A DNA stretch of 64,000 nt from Lytechinus pictus (GCF_037042905.1 NC_087259.1:17463501-17527500), one strand, 5' to 3'; counted from the first letter of the stretch, positions 1-11,720 are shown. Made by a program: numbers and translations. Notes: generated by a model not told the origin, from the sequence alone.

Positions 1-2314
1 ATCACTATGACATCACATAAGCGGCCAATTTGAAGTCTTCATGGGTATAGTGATTACCAATGTTTACAACTTTTATATATTCACAACTTTCTTATGGTTT
101 GTCCGATATTGTTCAAACTTTGACCAATAAACTTGTCTGATTTTTCCTTTTCCTCTAAAAACAAGTGTTTATTTGGGTTGGATTCCCCTTTAACGTCATA
201 TAATACATGTAGCGCAGGGTATTAATCACCTTCAATAATATTTAAAGGTTCTTTTTTTTTTGGGGGGGGGGGAAGCGGAGGAGGTCCTTAAAAACTGACA
301 ACATAAAAATATAGAAGGTTCAAGGCCATGACCATTAGGAACTTAAACACTCTTAAAGAAAGCAACCCTTCCATTTTTTTTTTTGGGGGGGGGGGGCTTT
401 AGAAAATTGCCACATAAAGAGTAAAAGGAAATTATTACAACTAGGATCTTATCCCCCCCCCCAAAAAAAAAAGGGGGAAGAAAAATCCTTTACACTTAAG
501 CGTATTAATTTAAAGCCTAAAACATTCTGCTTTGATAAAAGATCATTTCCGGTGCCCAATTAATCGATGTTTTATTTATCTTCTTCTACTAAGTCTTTGT
601 TCATTTCAGTTCCTACTCTGACTTTCTTACATCACTTTTTTGCACTTTTGAGCTTTATAGACCATACCTTCTTGTTTTGTTTCCTCTCCCCCCCCCCCTT
701 TGTCTCCCTCTCTAATTACATTTTTCTTTGCTATTTTAATTCATTATTATCTAGCAACAATTATTCCATTTTGAATGCTTACACCTACACCAAAATATAA
801 TACCATGACATTTATTTTTTTTCCTCATAATCTTTTAAACTCCATTTTGGCTACACTCTGTCCTGAATAATACTATTAGCAATATCTAATGTCTACTTTA
901 AAGAATTGAAGAAATGACTGTCATGAATTATATTTTGGTAAAGGTGCATCAAATTCATATTAACAAGGTTGCAGCATTCAGAATGGAATAACTGTTGCTT
1001 GACAAAAGTGGATTTAGTTGTTTTTCGAAAATCCTCTGTGAAAATTTTAGTTTTATCACTGAGTTTTCCCATTCCTGCAGTTACCACCATCTGAAAGGGA
1101 TATGACTAGAATATAATTATATGTAGAGAAATAAAAGTCATCATTTGCTCAATGAACAGTGAATAAGTTTGTCTCTACTCCAATGGAAAATTATTTGCAT
1201 TTTTTTATGACAGTCAGAGTTAGCATCCAACAATTTTGCTACTGAAACTTAATTAATATTCATTTTTTTACAATGGGAGATGTAGGATGTATAAAGCAGG
1301 GGCTGTCACAGAAATATACTGAAAAATTTAAATGAAAGAAAATAGAAGGCTAAAATTTATTGTGCACATATGTATATTTTTGATATGGTATGATATTGAG
1401 TCATGGATTTGCAAGTGAATTTCTAAAACAAGTGCAGAGATTTTTGTATATATATATAATTCTATAATTAGTTGCATGATTAAAGGTACATTTTTGATAT
1501 GTCAGAAAAAATATACTTGGAGAGAGAGAGTTAAAAAAGGAGAGAGGAAACAGAAGATGGTATGGTGAAGCTCAAAATCAAGAGTGATGTAATATAGTTA
1601 AAAAGAAAGAGTAGGAACGGACTATGAATAAAAGACTGAGTAGGAGAATACAATTTTTTATCAAAGCAGAATGCATTCAACTTCAAATGAATGGTCTGAA
1701 CTCTGAAATGCAAAGGACTTACCTTCTAAGGGGGGGGGGGCATTTTTCTGCTAAAAAAATATATCAGCCCCCTATTTTTTCGGGGAGGGGGGGGGGTTAA
1801 GTTCCTAGTCATAATCCTTTTAACTTTTACTTTTATGAGGTCATTTTTTGAAGCCTCCCCCCAAAAAAGGAGTAATGTATCGCTTTAAAAATGCAAAAAC
1901 CCCTGAGGGGCAAAGGCGTAGACTGGTTTGAGCATGGGGAGGTAGAACTAACAGTGGTATGGGGAGGGGTGCACATCTTGGGGAGGTGGAACTAAGGTTT
2001 GGAAAATCAGCTGTTGAAAGTAGAAGGAGTACACATTTCGTTTTGCTTGCCAGTGTTGGAACTCCTCTGCCACAGCGGAAGGTTTCACATTCACCCAGTG
2101 TACCCCCAGCCTATGCCCTTGAGGGGATGCTTATTTTAAGAGTGTTTATCATGTTTATGTTCCTAATGGCCACCGCCTTTACCTTCTTTTTTTTTATGTC
2201 AGATTTTAAGAACCAATCCCGCCCCTCCCCCCAAAACCTAGAAATATTACTGAAGTTGATTAATACCCCCACACTCTGGCGTGAACATTTTAATGCAGTT
2301 TAGAATTTAATATG
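1..2314. other. Non-coding flank with repeated T(n)G(n) tracts
   Basis: Long T-then-G or C-then-A homopolymer junctions lie near 253, 373, 452 and 690, and more G runs at 1731 and 1785. A minus-strand frame at 893-1090 follows an acceptor-like CATATCCCTTTCAG but shows no domain. Confidence 0.4.
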
Positions 2315-3590
2315 AATCTTTACCCCAAGATGAATATTTCTTCCAACTTTTATGAGCACTGACTAAAAACAGGGGGAGTAGTTTGATCCACAATGAGTTT
2401 TCCTGCATTTCTGGCTATCATATGTGGTTACCATGGCAATATACTCTCTGACAAATCCCGGGGGCCAGTGGCCCCCCCCCCCCCCGGATTTGTCAGAGAG
2501 TATACTTCCATTGACGAGTGGATACCATGCGCGACCATGGGGTCTCGAAAAGCACCCTAAAAACGTATTTTCCATATTTTCTGAAAATGCACCCCTTAAC
2601 AAGTATTGGCGTCTGAAACCCTACCCTTAACAAGTATTGGAAACAAAACGATACTCTTGGCAAGTATTCCCTGAAATGAACCCCTAAACAAGACATATAT
2701 TTTATTGTCATGTCACGGGTCCGTCGGTCGTCGGATTTACCTTTACACAACATTTGGTTTTAATACGGCCCCACCTTCCACACCTCGCGCGAATCGGACT
2801 CTAAACATGTAATGTTGCATGGGGCAAAAAGGACATCCTTTATAAAACATTTTAATTTTGTTTTATCATCCCCGCAAATTTGAACCTAAACACGTAGCTT
2901 TCCTAGCGAAATAGATACACTTTTTTCATTATTTTTGAGTTTTTGACACCCTTATCACGTTACGTACGTAACGTGCCCTATCTTGAAAAAGACATCCTTT
3001 TTACGTGTTTTTCTGGTCGCGCATGGTATCCACTCTTCAATGTAAGTGGCCCCCCGGGTGAAAAATGCACACAAAAACAATGGTTCTTGCACATCTTTAC
3101 CTCTAGGCAAATAGGTGAGCCAAATTTCATGAGAATTGGTTCAAAACTGATGAAGTAGTTCAAATTGCACGGTTTTTACCTAAATTTTGATATATAATAT
3201 GTTGTTACCATGGCAACACAATTTCTGAAACACACACAAAAAGTGCCTTGTACATCTTTACTTTAATACCAATGTGTGTGCCAAATTTCATGAGAATTGA
3301 TTGAAAACTGATAAAGCAGTTTGAATTGTAAGTTTTTTTTCCCACTTTTCACCAAATGATATGTTGTTACCATGGCAACAAGATTTCTGAAAGACACACA
3401 TAAATGTGTCTTAGACATCTTCACCTCAAGACCAATGTGTGTGCAAAATTTCATGAGAATCGGATGAAAACAGAGGAAGTAGTTCTAACTGCAAGATTTT
3501 TACCTTATTTTTGCCATAATACACTGTTACCATGGCAACACAATTTCCAACACATGCAAAAAATGTGTCTTGCACATCTTTACCCCAAGA
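2315..3590 (+). repeat. ~160-bp satellite carrying X-box palindromes (split by a transposon)
   Basis: Three full units run 3070-3590 and one diverged unit 2315-2440, separated by the foldback element. The common text is CATCTTTACC, CCAAATTTCATGAGAAT and GTTACCATGGCAAC. The X-box palindrome is at 2427 (one mismatch), 3204, 3366 and 3526. Confidence 0.75.
2441..3060. mobile_element. Foldback transposon relative with an extra terminal hairpin
   Basis: It shares ends (GAGTGGATACCATGCGCGACCA near 2515; complement at 3016-3035) and interior with the element at 10199-10754. Its left end is rearranged: ATACTCTCTGACAAATCC (2441-2458) and its exact complement (2486-2503) flank a G/C run. The element interrupts the X-box satellite. 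Confidence 0.72.
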
Positions 3591-5288
3591 CCAAAATATG
3601 TACAAACACACCAACATTCCACCTCCTCCACCCCTTCGGCTTGTTTAGGATCTGCATTCAGATATTTGGTGCATTGAGATGCGAGGACAAACAGAACATC
3701 TGTTCAAAAAGGGTCTGAATTCAAGAACTAAACCAATGAAAAATAATGCACTGCTATTGAGTTTTGCACTAGCGCTAGTCTATATATAAGACCAATCTAA
3801 ACTCATAAATTCTGACATTTTCACCAATTTTTTCACTGTTCCTGCGGCCAGATTTTTTGGAGCATACCCCATTTTTAATTCTTATACATAAACAAAGGTC
3901 GAGAGAAAAAATCATGCTTTTGTCCACCGTGTCCACATAATTTCGCTAACAGACCAGACTACTATGCATTATGTACTGAGTGCCCCCCCCGGGGATGGCA
4001 TACAGCATTGCACTGGTAATATAGGGCTATGCATGCATACACAAACCTGTATTGCATGTCCAGGTACCAGTACATGTTTGTGTAAAGTGTATACCGGTAG
4101 TCCTATTTATACCAAGTCATTTTTTTTAGACGAAATGCCCTACATTGTGATGACCTTATCTCTTTTATTTTCCTTGTCAGTTTTCTATGGAGACCAAATG
4201 CCCTCATTTGTGATTGAATTTTGGGGACAAAGTGCAACGCCTATAAAAAAAAGTTATTGTCAGTCTATCCATTCCCAGCTGTACATGTAGGTCCTACCTG
4301 TACTGTATATAGATGTAGGCATGCAACATGCGGATATATTATATAGGCCTACTGAGTTCATTTTTCTCATGGCAGAGGTCATGGAAGGGGGGGGAGGGGC
4401 TTCAACCCCCCTCCCCCACTGAGGAAAAAAACCCTACAAAAACACTTTTCTGTTGTTTGGTCAGCTCCCCCGCCCCCCCCCCCCAAAATAAATATATAAA
4501 AAATAAATCAAAAACATTCCACAGCCTCTGCATGGTTTGGTACACTACTACATATACATGTACATATGTCCATTAACGCCGTCATCGATAATATAAACAA
4601 TGGTTCTTTTATTAATCTGGAATCAGTTGCAGAAAGATTCATAATCAATCGAAATTCCATAAATTAATTGCAACTAACAATCAGAAGCATATATTTTGGA
4701 ATTGTAACTGATTTTGTATTACATTTGCAATTAAATGCAACTCTTTCTAAAACAGACCCCCTGATGTCATTTATTTTTGTTGTTCTTGAGCTTATATTAC
4801 ATGATTTTTAATAATTATTTGGAACCTTTTTTTTAATGCATGCCCATTAATTTCATTCTGCATTTAAAGGCCTATTACCCTATTAGTCACTGCAGTCGAA
4901 GCTTCGGTAATTATTATTTTCCTTTTATTTTAATGCATTGGGAGAAGATTGCCCATGATTTTGAGTGATTTTCGATTCTCGTGTGTTTTTAGGAATTTTT
5001 TGCTGTCTACCATACCCCTGCCAACATAGGTAGCGCATCTAATATTATCTGAAGGAGAGCAGCAATAGACATTCTACTTTGATCGATGAACAGGCTTAGT
5101 CCTACAAATTCATCGAGTAAACTAAACTAGACTAAGTACAGTGTATGAATAATACATGTTGGCTCAGTAGCATACATGTACACTGTACAGGATTGTAGAA
5201 TGCATACCGTTTTAGTCTACTGTGCAAACCCTTCACTCTGAATTTGCACTGAATTGAAACAGCAAGTTTTGTATGTGCTAGTCTTTGC
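3591..5288. other. Non-coding, nothing recognised
   Basis: AT-rich sequence with TACATGTA-type words and C/G runs near 3985, 4387 and 4473. No gene or repeat boundary was identified. Confidence 0.4.
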
Positions 5289-5819
5289 GTAGAGACCACG
5301 GGGGGGGGGGGGGGGGGCACCAAGTATATAATGCAATTTCTACACTCAAATTTCCGATCCAGGGCATAGCATTTTCATCTTGAGAAAAAGAACTAAGAAA
5401 GCTGCTCCGAAGCATAGCATTTTCTTCTTATCGAGAGAAAAGAAGAAAGAAATCCGCTCCAAAGCTTCGCATATTTTTCATTACACCGTTCCGGTCGCAT
5501 TGATCCGCCACAATGAGCTGCAATTTTGGTGAAAAGCGGCCGCAGAGCGCTGTCCGACCATCGCCTCTGCGCGAGCGCACCCGGCGCCTGTGCCGCTGGG
5601 CTAGCTGCATACATGTATGCCAGTTCCATAGGGATGCACACGCAGGAGACCCGTTCCAAGGAACCCCGTTTTCACAAACATTTGTAGTTCTGAAGCTCGT
5701 TCCGAGGACCCTCCTTACATTAAGTCCGCTCCAAGGCCCCCGGTTTTTGTCTTGCCCGCGGCACATACCTACCACTTTTTTGGTCGAGTACCCCCCCCCC
5801 CCCCCCTGGGTAGAGACCA
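5289..5819. mobile_element. 511-bp insertion with poly-G/poly-C ends and 10-bp TSD
   Basis: GTAGAGACCA is repeated at 5289-5298 and 5810-5819. Between them the sequence starts C(G)n and ends (C)nTGG, the same arrangement as the poly-G-ended elements at 10199. The interior is GC-rich; minus-strand frames through it have no recognisable domain and repeat an 'xGCTCCxAAG' word. Confidence 0.6.
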
Positions 5820-6115
5820 TATTCTTTACCAAACTTTTAATCACAGTCTGTGCCTGCAGACTAGCATAGATTGACTTAATATATATCACAAGGTCAAAAC
5901 CCTGTACTAGTATTCATTCAAATCCATGTGTAGGCCTATTGTGCATTATATTTTTGAATGGGTATGCAACAGGGAGTTGCCTGACAGTACTAAAGTACAC
6001 ACACACACACATTTTACATACATGTACTATGCACTACACAATACACTCCTGTACACATTTGTGTACTACTAGTATAATAGTAAGCCTTTCAGGTGTAACC
6101 ATTGAGTGATTAGTT

Positions 6116-6973
6116 GTTGTGAACATGGACCTATTACGAATGGACATTCAACGAGAGCATTTTATGACCACCACCTGTTTCCAGCTGTCAAAATTGCTGT
6201 CTAACCCTTAACTTTCTCTTTACGCGGTTTTTACGACGACCGCCCGGGGCGATTGTTTACACAAGCTCCTTTCGGCCGATGATCGTCACCGATCGCTCAC
6301 TGGCCCTCTTTCGACCAAAGACGGTCATGTTGTAGCCCCGATTGCCAATAGGGAAAGTCCCTACATTACCTAGAATGCAATGCGCAGTTCATATCCGGTT
6401 TTTCAGTACATTATTTTAGGCTGTCTATAATGTGCGATTGTCGTCTGTCCATCAAAAAAAATCCTGTTAAATTTCATCAATCCTGTGGAATTTTATGCCC
6501 AAATGAAAATCAACTTTTGACCGAAGATAAGCGCTACTATCGACATCAATACTGTCCGAAAAAGATGAAGTTTTAACGTTTTTCCGCAGATTTTTTCGTC
6601 GAATTTCAACTGCTTTTTTGCCGTAGATATACGGATCTGCAAGGTGATGTCAATGCATTTCATTTCCGGTTGTTAGCGATGTACGTAAAAAATACGTTTA
6701 TGCACGCCTGTTTTCTTGTTTCTGCTATCATTTTCATAGCGCTAAAGTTCGCTGCTGTGCGTTGCTTTTGATAAAGTGAACGAACAACATCGCAATGGGT
6801 AGGAGCAGCGTACAATTGATGTCCGCTGTCCATCAGTGAGAGCGTGTTTTACGACCAGCTTGATGGGTGTCAGCTGCCAGCGCTCTGTTTATAAAAGGAT
6901 TAGCGGCGACGGTCTTTGGGTCAAAGGAGGGGATTCGTTGAATGTCCATTCGTAATAGGTCCATGTTGTGAAC
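6116..6973. mobile_element. 840-bp non-autonomous DNA transposon with 9-bp TSD (Mutator-like)
   Basis: The 9-bp direct repeats GTTGTGAAC lie at 6116-6124 and 6965-6973. The element, 6125-6964, has perfect 30-bp inverted ends that start ATGGACCTATTACG. The interior is GC-richer than its surroundings and holds no credible coding frame. A 9-bp TSD suggests a Mutator-type transposase, which is inference. Confidence 0.85.
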
Positions 6974-7007
6974 AATGCGAAGCTTTAATTTTAGAAATAT
7001 ATATATT

Positions 7008-7419
7008 CAGAGATGCCAAGTTCAAAAAAATGTTGTACGTGAGATTTTCATGACTCGGCGTCTCTGCGCGCGCGCGGCCAGTACTTACACTTGTACGTTT
7101 CGAAAAGGCGCGCGCGAGAGATATGGGCTTTATCATGATATCGATCCATAGGCCTACTACAAAACCATCCCATGCACGCACGCGATTCATCGTATAACGT
7201 ACTAGCTGTGCGCTGACTGCACTCTCAATTCGTCTCACGTGCCGAGGTAGACGCGACGGCGGTCGGCCAGTGCGTAAAATCTACCGAATAATGCTACTTT
7301 TTTTCTTTTTTTTCTGTCGGGTCCCTATGCGTGAGAAAAATGGGTGCCATGCGTGAGATCGTGAGAAGGACCCTGGATGCGTGAATCTCACGCACAATGC
7401 GTGAGACTTGGTAGCTCTG
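7008..7419. mobile_element. hAT-like MITE (no clear TSD)
   Basis: The inverted ends are CAGAGATGCCAAGT at 7008 and ACTTGGTAGCTCTG at 7406-7419. The interior carries repeated and inverted TGCGTGAGA words. Target duplication is not visible, so the borders are less certain. Confidence 0.45.
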
Positions 7420-7658
7420 TACATTGCAATTTGGATTTTTGAAATCAGACGAAGCATTGAATTTTTCTTGGTTTGAATTAGTCCCAAGATATCATTGACA
7501 AAGTTCAAATCAATTATTTTCTTTGTTTTTTTTAGCCGTGACACCATTTTAGCCAAATTCTATTGCACTTACTCTGATTGGTTTTGTATATTGCTATAAT
7601 GAAGCAATGCAGCAAAATTAGATTTGGCAGAGTTTATGTGTAGGTTTTCAAGTTAAGT

Positions 7659-8271
7659 AAAAGGTCAAGTCCATCCCAGGAAAATGTTGATTTGAATAAA
7701 TAGAGAAAAATCAAACTAGCATAACGCTGAAAATTTCATCAAAATCGGATGTAAAATAAGAAAGTGATGACATTTTCAAGTTTCACTTATTGTTCACAAA
7801 ACAGTGATATGCACAACTCAGTGACATGCAAATGAGACAGTCGATGATGTCCCTCACTCACTATTTCTTTTGTTTTTTATTGTTTGAATTATACAATATT
7901 TTATTTTTTACAGATTTGACAGCGAGGACCAAGTTGACTGAACCATACAGTATTAAACAACGCTAATTCCACATATTCAGGGAGGAATTAATCGTTGTTT
8001 CACTTGACAATGAGAAAATTAGAATATTTCATATTTCATATAATAAAATACAAGAGAAATAGTGAGTGGATTACATCATCAGTCTCCTCATTTGCATACC
8101 GACCAGGATGAGCATGCACATGTAACTGTTTTGTGAAATTAAGCGAAACTTTAAAATGTTATAACTTTCTTATTTTTCATCTGATTTTTATGAAATTTTC
8201 AGTGTTATGCTTGTTATATATTTCTCTTTTTGTTCAAATCAATATTTTGTTGGGGTGGAATTGTCCTTTAA
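7659..8271. mobile_element. Second TTAA foldback MITE family, copy 1
   Basis: The right end is GGGGTGGAATTGTCCTTTAA and the left end AAAGGTCAAGTCCATCCC, imperfect complements. Internal words (ATGCAAATGAG, CACTATTTCTTTTGT, CCACATATTCAGGGAGGAATTAA) also occur in the element at 54591-55196. Long inverted arms, no coding. It truncates the LINE remnant on its right. Confidence 0.72.
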
Positions 8272-8895
8272 CCGCTTGTAAACAATTTTCTCCAAGATCT
8301 TAGGAAATATTGGCAAAAGAGCTATAGGTCTGTAATTTACGATTTTCTTCTTGTCATCTTTTTTTAAAACAGGAACAACTTTAGCTACCTTTAATTTCGA
8401 TGGAACTATTCCATGAGATAAAGAGTTATTAAGAATAACACATAAGGCGGTGCTGCACCATCCCGAGTTTGCTCAATCTCGAGATTTTAGCCCGATGGAC
8501 CCTCTTCGCGATTAATCTCGAGATTCAAGAAACCCCCTCTCCACCAGAGGCATCGATGCATTATGGTCTGACTCCGTGAAAAAATAATCCCGAGTGCGTC
8601 TGCACCTGCGAATTAGTGCGCTATTTTGCAAATAATCCCAAGTTGACTTGGGATTGCAATCTCGAGATTAATCCTACGAACTAGCGCGATAATTGAGTCT
8701 CCATTGCAAATAATCTCGAGATTGTTCAGATCGGGATAATTTGCCGGATCAGAAATAGCGCACTAATTTGAAAACTCGGGATGGTGCAGACGGCCCTATA
8801 GTGGTTCAACAAAATAATGAATACATTCCTTAACAACCCTAGGGGCAATATCATCAGAACCACCTGACTTCGATGACTTAAGCAAGCGAGCACAT
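8272..8895 (-). pseudogene. CR1/Jockey-type LINE reverse-transcriptase remnant, split by a MITE
   Basis: Read on the minus strand, 8895-8799 encodes the segment LKSSKSGGSDDIAP. After removal of the intervening element at 8445-8796, 8442-8272 continues in the order expected of a reverse-transcriptase domain: NNSLSHGIVPSKLK, AKVVPVLKKDD, then NYRPIALLPIF and EKIVYKRL. These match the conserved early reverse-transcriptase blocks of non-LTR retrotransposons. The fragment has no catalytic FxDD part. It stops abruptly at 8271, where another TTAA-flanked MITE begins. This is a dead fragment with insertions on one side and in the middle. Confidence 0.72.
8445..8796. mobile_element. TA-flanked MITE (Harbinger/ISL2EU-like) inside the LINE remnant
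   Basis: The inverted ends are TGCACCATCCCGAGTTT near 8453 and its complement near 8789, with extended imperfect outer bases (GGC-GT / GGGCCGT). TA lies on both sides (8443-8444, 8797-8798). The interior carries several TCTCGAGATT words. It has no coding capacity. The family name rests only on TIR style and the TA target. Confidence 0.6.
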
Positions 8896-8939
8896 AATAC
8901 GCCCGCTTGTAATGCGGAAAATTGAGTTATTGGTCAAGC

Positions 8940-9300
8940 ATGAAAAGTGGAAGGTGGCGACTTCACCTTTGACCTTCTGACCTCAAAATCAATATAATTG
9001 TTCGGATCTATGCTAGTATCATACACACCAAATTATATGAGCCTAGGTTCACTTAAACTAAAGTTATCGCGTTTACAAGGACTTTAGAAGGGTAATAGAT
9101 GAAAACAAGTCAGTGTGACCTTGACCTTTGACGTTTTGACCTCAAAATTAATAGGCTTCTTGGGATCCATGCTAGTATCATACACACCAAATTATGAGCC
9201 TAGGTTAACTTAAACTGAAGTCTGAAGTTATCGCGTTTACAAGGAAAAGTTAACGGACAGACGGACACTGAGCGTGATACCATAATACGCCCTGTCTAGG
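8940..9300 (+). repeat. Two ~165-bp tandem units ending in a 'GGACAGACGGACA' tail
   Basis: GACCTTTGACCTTCTGACCTC / GACCTTTGACGTTTTGACCTC, then CTAGTATCATACACACCAAATTAT and AGTTATCGCGTTTACAAGGA occur twice. The unit also contains DR1-like TGACCTTTGACC. Confidence 0.6.
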
Positions 9301-9740
9301 ATGGGCCTATGAGCGTATAAAAAGAAAAATCAAAGAAACAGAACAAAGGAAATTTGAGGGAGATTGAGTGAAAGTTATAAAAAAAATGCTATTGCTGTGT
9401 GTACTATGTTGACAATGCAACCAAGAACAAATATCATGATTGAAGAGATGTTCTACTTGTAATATGAGGATACAAGTTTCACACATTATACCATGGATGA
9501 ATTACAGTATTTGTCATATCAGAAGTGAGCAAAAAGATATTGTTTGGGTATATTTTTATTGTCCTAAGGGGATAGTTGTATGTGCGTGTCATCACAGATC
9601 TTGTTTGCATTTCCAATGGGGAAGAAGTGTTCTTGACATTCAAATTCTCAACTTTAATATTATCTGTCAAATTTTACTCTGACTTTTGTTGATCTTATAA
9701 TGCTTTCATTTTTCTGCTTTCCCGCATGCTATATTTTGTG
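9300..9740. mobile_element. Diverged copy of the 591-bp MITE family
   Basis: The order of words matches copy 1 with many substitutions: AGTGAAAGTTATAAAA, TTTCACACATTATACC, GTCATATCAGAAGTGAGCAA, GGGTATATTTTTATTGTCC, then ACTTTTGTTGATCTTATA. The ends are eroded and TTAA is not visible at the borders. Confidence 0.6.
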
Positions 9741-10190
9741 GGTTTCATTCTCCTCCGAGTTCTGTTGCTACTGTACAAAAACATGTATGTAGTCCATTGA
9801 CCCAGCTATTGAAAGTAGCAGCTCTAGGGAAATGTGTCAACTTGATCAATTTCATGTAGTCAGTAGTAAAGCCCCAATCTGATATTCTATGTTAAAAGAC
9901 TGACCCACACCAGGATAAAGGTCTTTCCCCTCAAGATTTCTACAGTCAACCATAATATTGGTGTTAAAGCATTTTCGTGAGCAAGTAGAAAAGGTAAAAA
10001 GATTTTTCACGGCTGCCCAGTCTGACTGGCCTATCAAGTTTGGTGAGGAAGTGTGTACGTACAAAGTTCTGACCGACCCAAATCCATGTGAATGGGTGTG
10101 TATCTATAGGCCTACATGTTACAACGGATGTTTGGGGCACCCCAAAGCTTGACTTGCATCCTTAGATTTCATTTTCATCACTTGTCTCTT

Positions 10191-10762
10191 GTTGAATACC
10201 CGGTGGGGGCCACTTCCATTCACGAGTGGATACCATGCGCGACCATGGGGTCTCGAAAAGCACCCTAAACACGTAATTTCCATATTCTGAAAATGCGCCC
10301 CTTAACAAGTATTGGCGTGTGAAACCCTACCCTTAACAAGTATTGGTAACGATACTCTTGGCAAATGTTCCCTGAAATGAACCCCTAAACAAGTACAGGA
10401 ATGTTTTATTGTTACGGGTCCTTCGGTCGTCGGCTTTACCTTATTTGGTTTAGTACGACCCCACCTTCAACACCTCGCGCAAATCGGACTCTAAACACGA
10501 AGTGTTGGGGCAAAAAGGACATCCTTTATAAAACATTTTAATTTTGTTTTATCATCCCCGCGAATTCGACCCTAAACACGTAATTTTCCTAGCAAAATAG
10601 ATACCCTTTTTTCATTATTTTTGTGTTTTTGACACCCTTATCACGTTACGTACGTAACGTGCCCTATCGTGAAAAAGACATCCTTTTTACGTGGTTTTTT
10701 GGTCGCGCATGGTATCCACTGGTCAATGTAAGTGGCCCCCCCCCCCCCCCCGGGGTTGAATA
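10191..10762. mobile_element. Foldback transposon with poly-G/C ends and 8-bp TSD
   Basis: GTTGAATA lies at 10191-10198 and 10755-10762. The element at 10199-10754 has ~48-bp inverted ends: a G/C run, then GGCCACTT-CATT-AC-AGTGG and ATACCATGCGCGACCA. The interior repeats CCTAAACACG / CCTTAACAAG words. A relative lies at 2441-3060. Confidence 0.82.
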
Positions 10763-10852
10763 GAGCATCTTTCTTTAAACTTATGCAATATAATATCTCA
10801 CACCCATGCCTATTCACTATTATATACTATTTAATCATCGATCTCTTCTTAC

Positions 10853-11367
10853 CTCTAGGTCTTGAAGGTGTGGCATCATTTCAATCCAGGAAGGCATCTT
10901 CTTGCAGAAATGATCCATGAGATAGTAGCCCCCTGTTAGGAGACTCTTCTCACTGTTACTTCGGTCAATGGAGATTCTTGGCAAGCCAAAAGGATTGAAG
11001 AAGGTTGTCTCAAGGTTTTCCATTTTCTTCAGGAGGAAAACAAATTCTTCACAGGAGTCCCCACTTTCAGTGGATGTTGAAGGCTTAGAGGTGGCTGTTG
11101 CAGTTGTGGGTGAAGCGGATAGGATAGGATCAACACCTTCCTTGAGTCCATGAGTTTGCGGGAGGGGTGTCCTCACAGTTTCGAGGCTTGGATCAAATTG
11201 GTCTGTGGCTGGCGGTTGGGTCGCTGTACTGGGAGCCCGTTTGCGTGGTTTGCGTTTCTTGGTCTGCCCGAGGGCTTCGTTTTGATGCTGCAGTTGAAGT
11301 CGTCTTCTCTGCTCAGAGGAACCTTCGTACATACTCCTTCCTCCCCTCTGCCTGTCTTCTCTGACAG
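10853..11367 (-). CDS. Nuclear receptor, exon 2: C-terminal extension, hinge and start of ligand-binding domain
   Basis: This is the continuation of the receptor gene. The acceptor is AAAG at 11371-11368. The first two bases (CT) complete the codon left open by exon 1, giving AVREDRQRGGR, the C-terminal extension that follows the second zinc finger in monomer-binding receptors of the NR5/NR6/ERR type; RGGR is the A-box that contacts the minor groove. A basic, glutamine-rich stretch and a long S/T/P-rich hinge follow. The last ~30 residues (MDHFCKKMPSW and onward) look like helix 3 of a ligand-binding domain. The exon ends GAG|GTAAGA with the donor at 10852-10847, phase 0, 515 bp in all. The reading frame stays open a few codons past the donor, so splicing is inferred from the consensus donor and from the domain being incomplete. 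Helices 4-12 and the activation helix were not found downstream in the window. Confidence 0.82.
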
Positions 11368-11515
11368 CTTTAACAGCGAATAAAAATGGAAAGGGGGGAG
11401 AGTATTAAATGAAAATGTAAACTCTATCCATTTCTGGGTATAACTATACATACACTTCCCCTCACAAAATCCACTGAAGGTTTATACTATATAGATAAGT
11501 ATGACTACATGATAG

Positions 11516-11720
11516 TGGAGCATTGTGGACCAGTGGATTAATCACCAGACTTTGAACCAGAGGGTCAAGGGTCCGAATCTCAGCTATAACCTATTTTCCT
11601 TCAGCAAGTAATTGATGCATATTGTGCTGCACCCGTTCCAGGTGAGGTGAATGGGTACCTGGTAGAATTTACTCCTTGAACGCCTACATGTAGCTCTCAA
11701 CTACAGCATACTCAAGCAAA
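11516..11720 (+). mobile_element. tRNA-derived SINE, forward, diverged
   Basis: An A-box-like TGGACCAGTGG and B-box-like GGGTCCGAATCTC lie in the tRNA-like head. The body GTGCTGCACC and CAGGTGAGGTGAATGGGTACC is shared with the copies at 23242 and 25733. It is truncated before the GCGCTTTATAAA tail. It lies just outside exon 2 of the receptor, in the intron. Confidence 0.7.

Noticed and set aside
893-1090. Minus-strand frame after an acceptor-like CATATCCCTTTCAG, considered as a further receptor exon.
   Set aside because: The peptide does not match any ligand-binding-domain helix convincingly and the frame simply runs to a stop.
5428-5889. 153-codon minus-strand frame.
   Set aside because: It lies across a TSD-flanked poly-G-ended insertion and includes a glycine run encoded by the homopolymer; no domain seen.
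9852-10152. Protein-like frames on both strands near 10 kb, with acceptor TTTCTACAG and donor-like AAAG|GTAAAA.
   Set aside because: Neither strand gives a recognised domain; the two readings contradict each other and the donor is weak.
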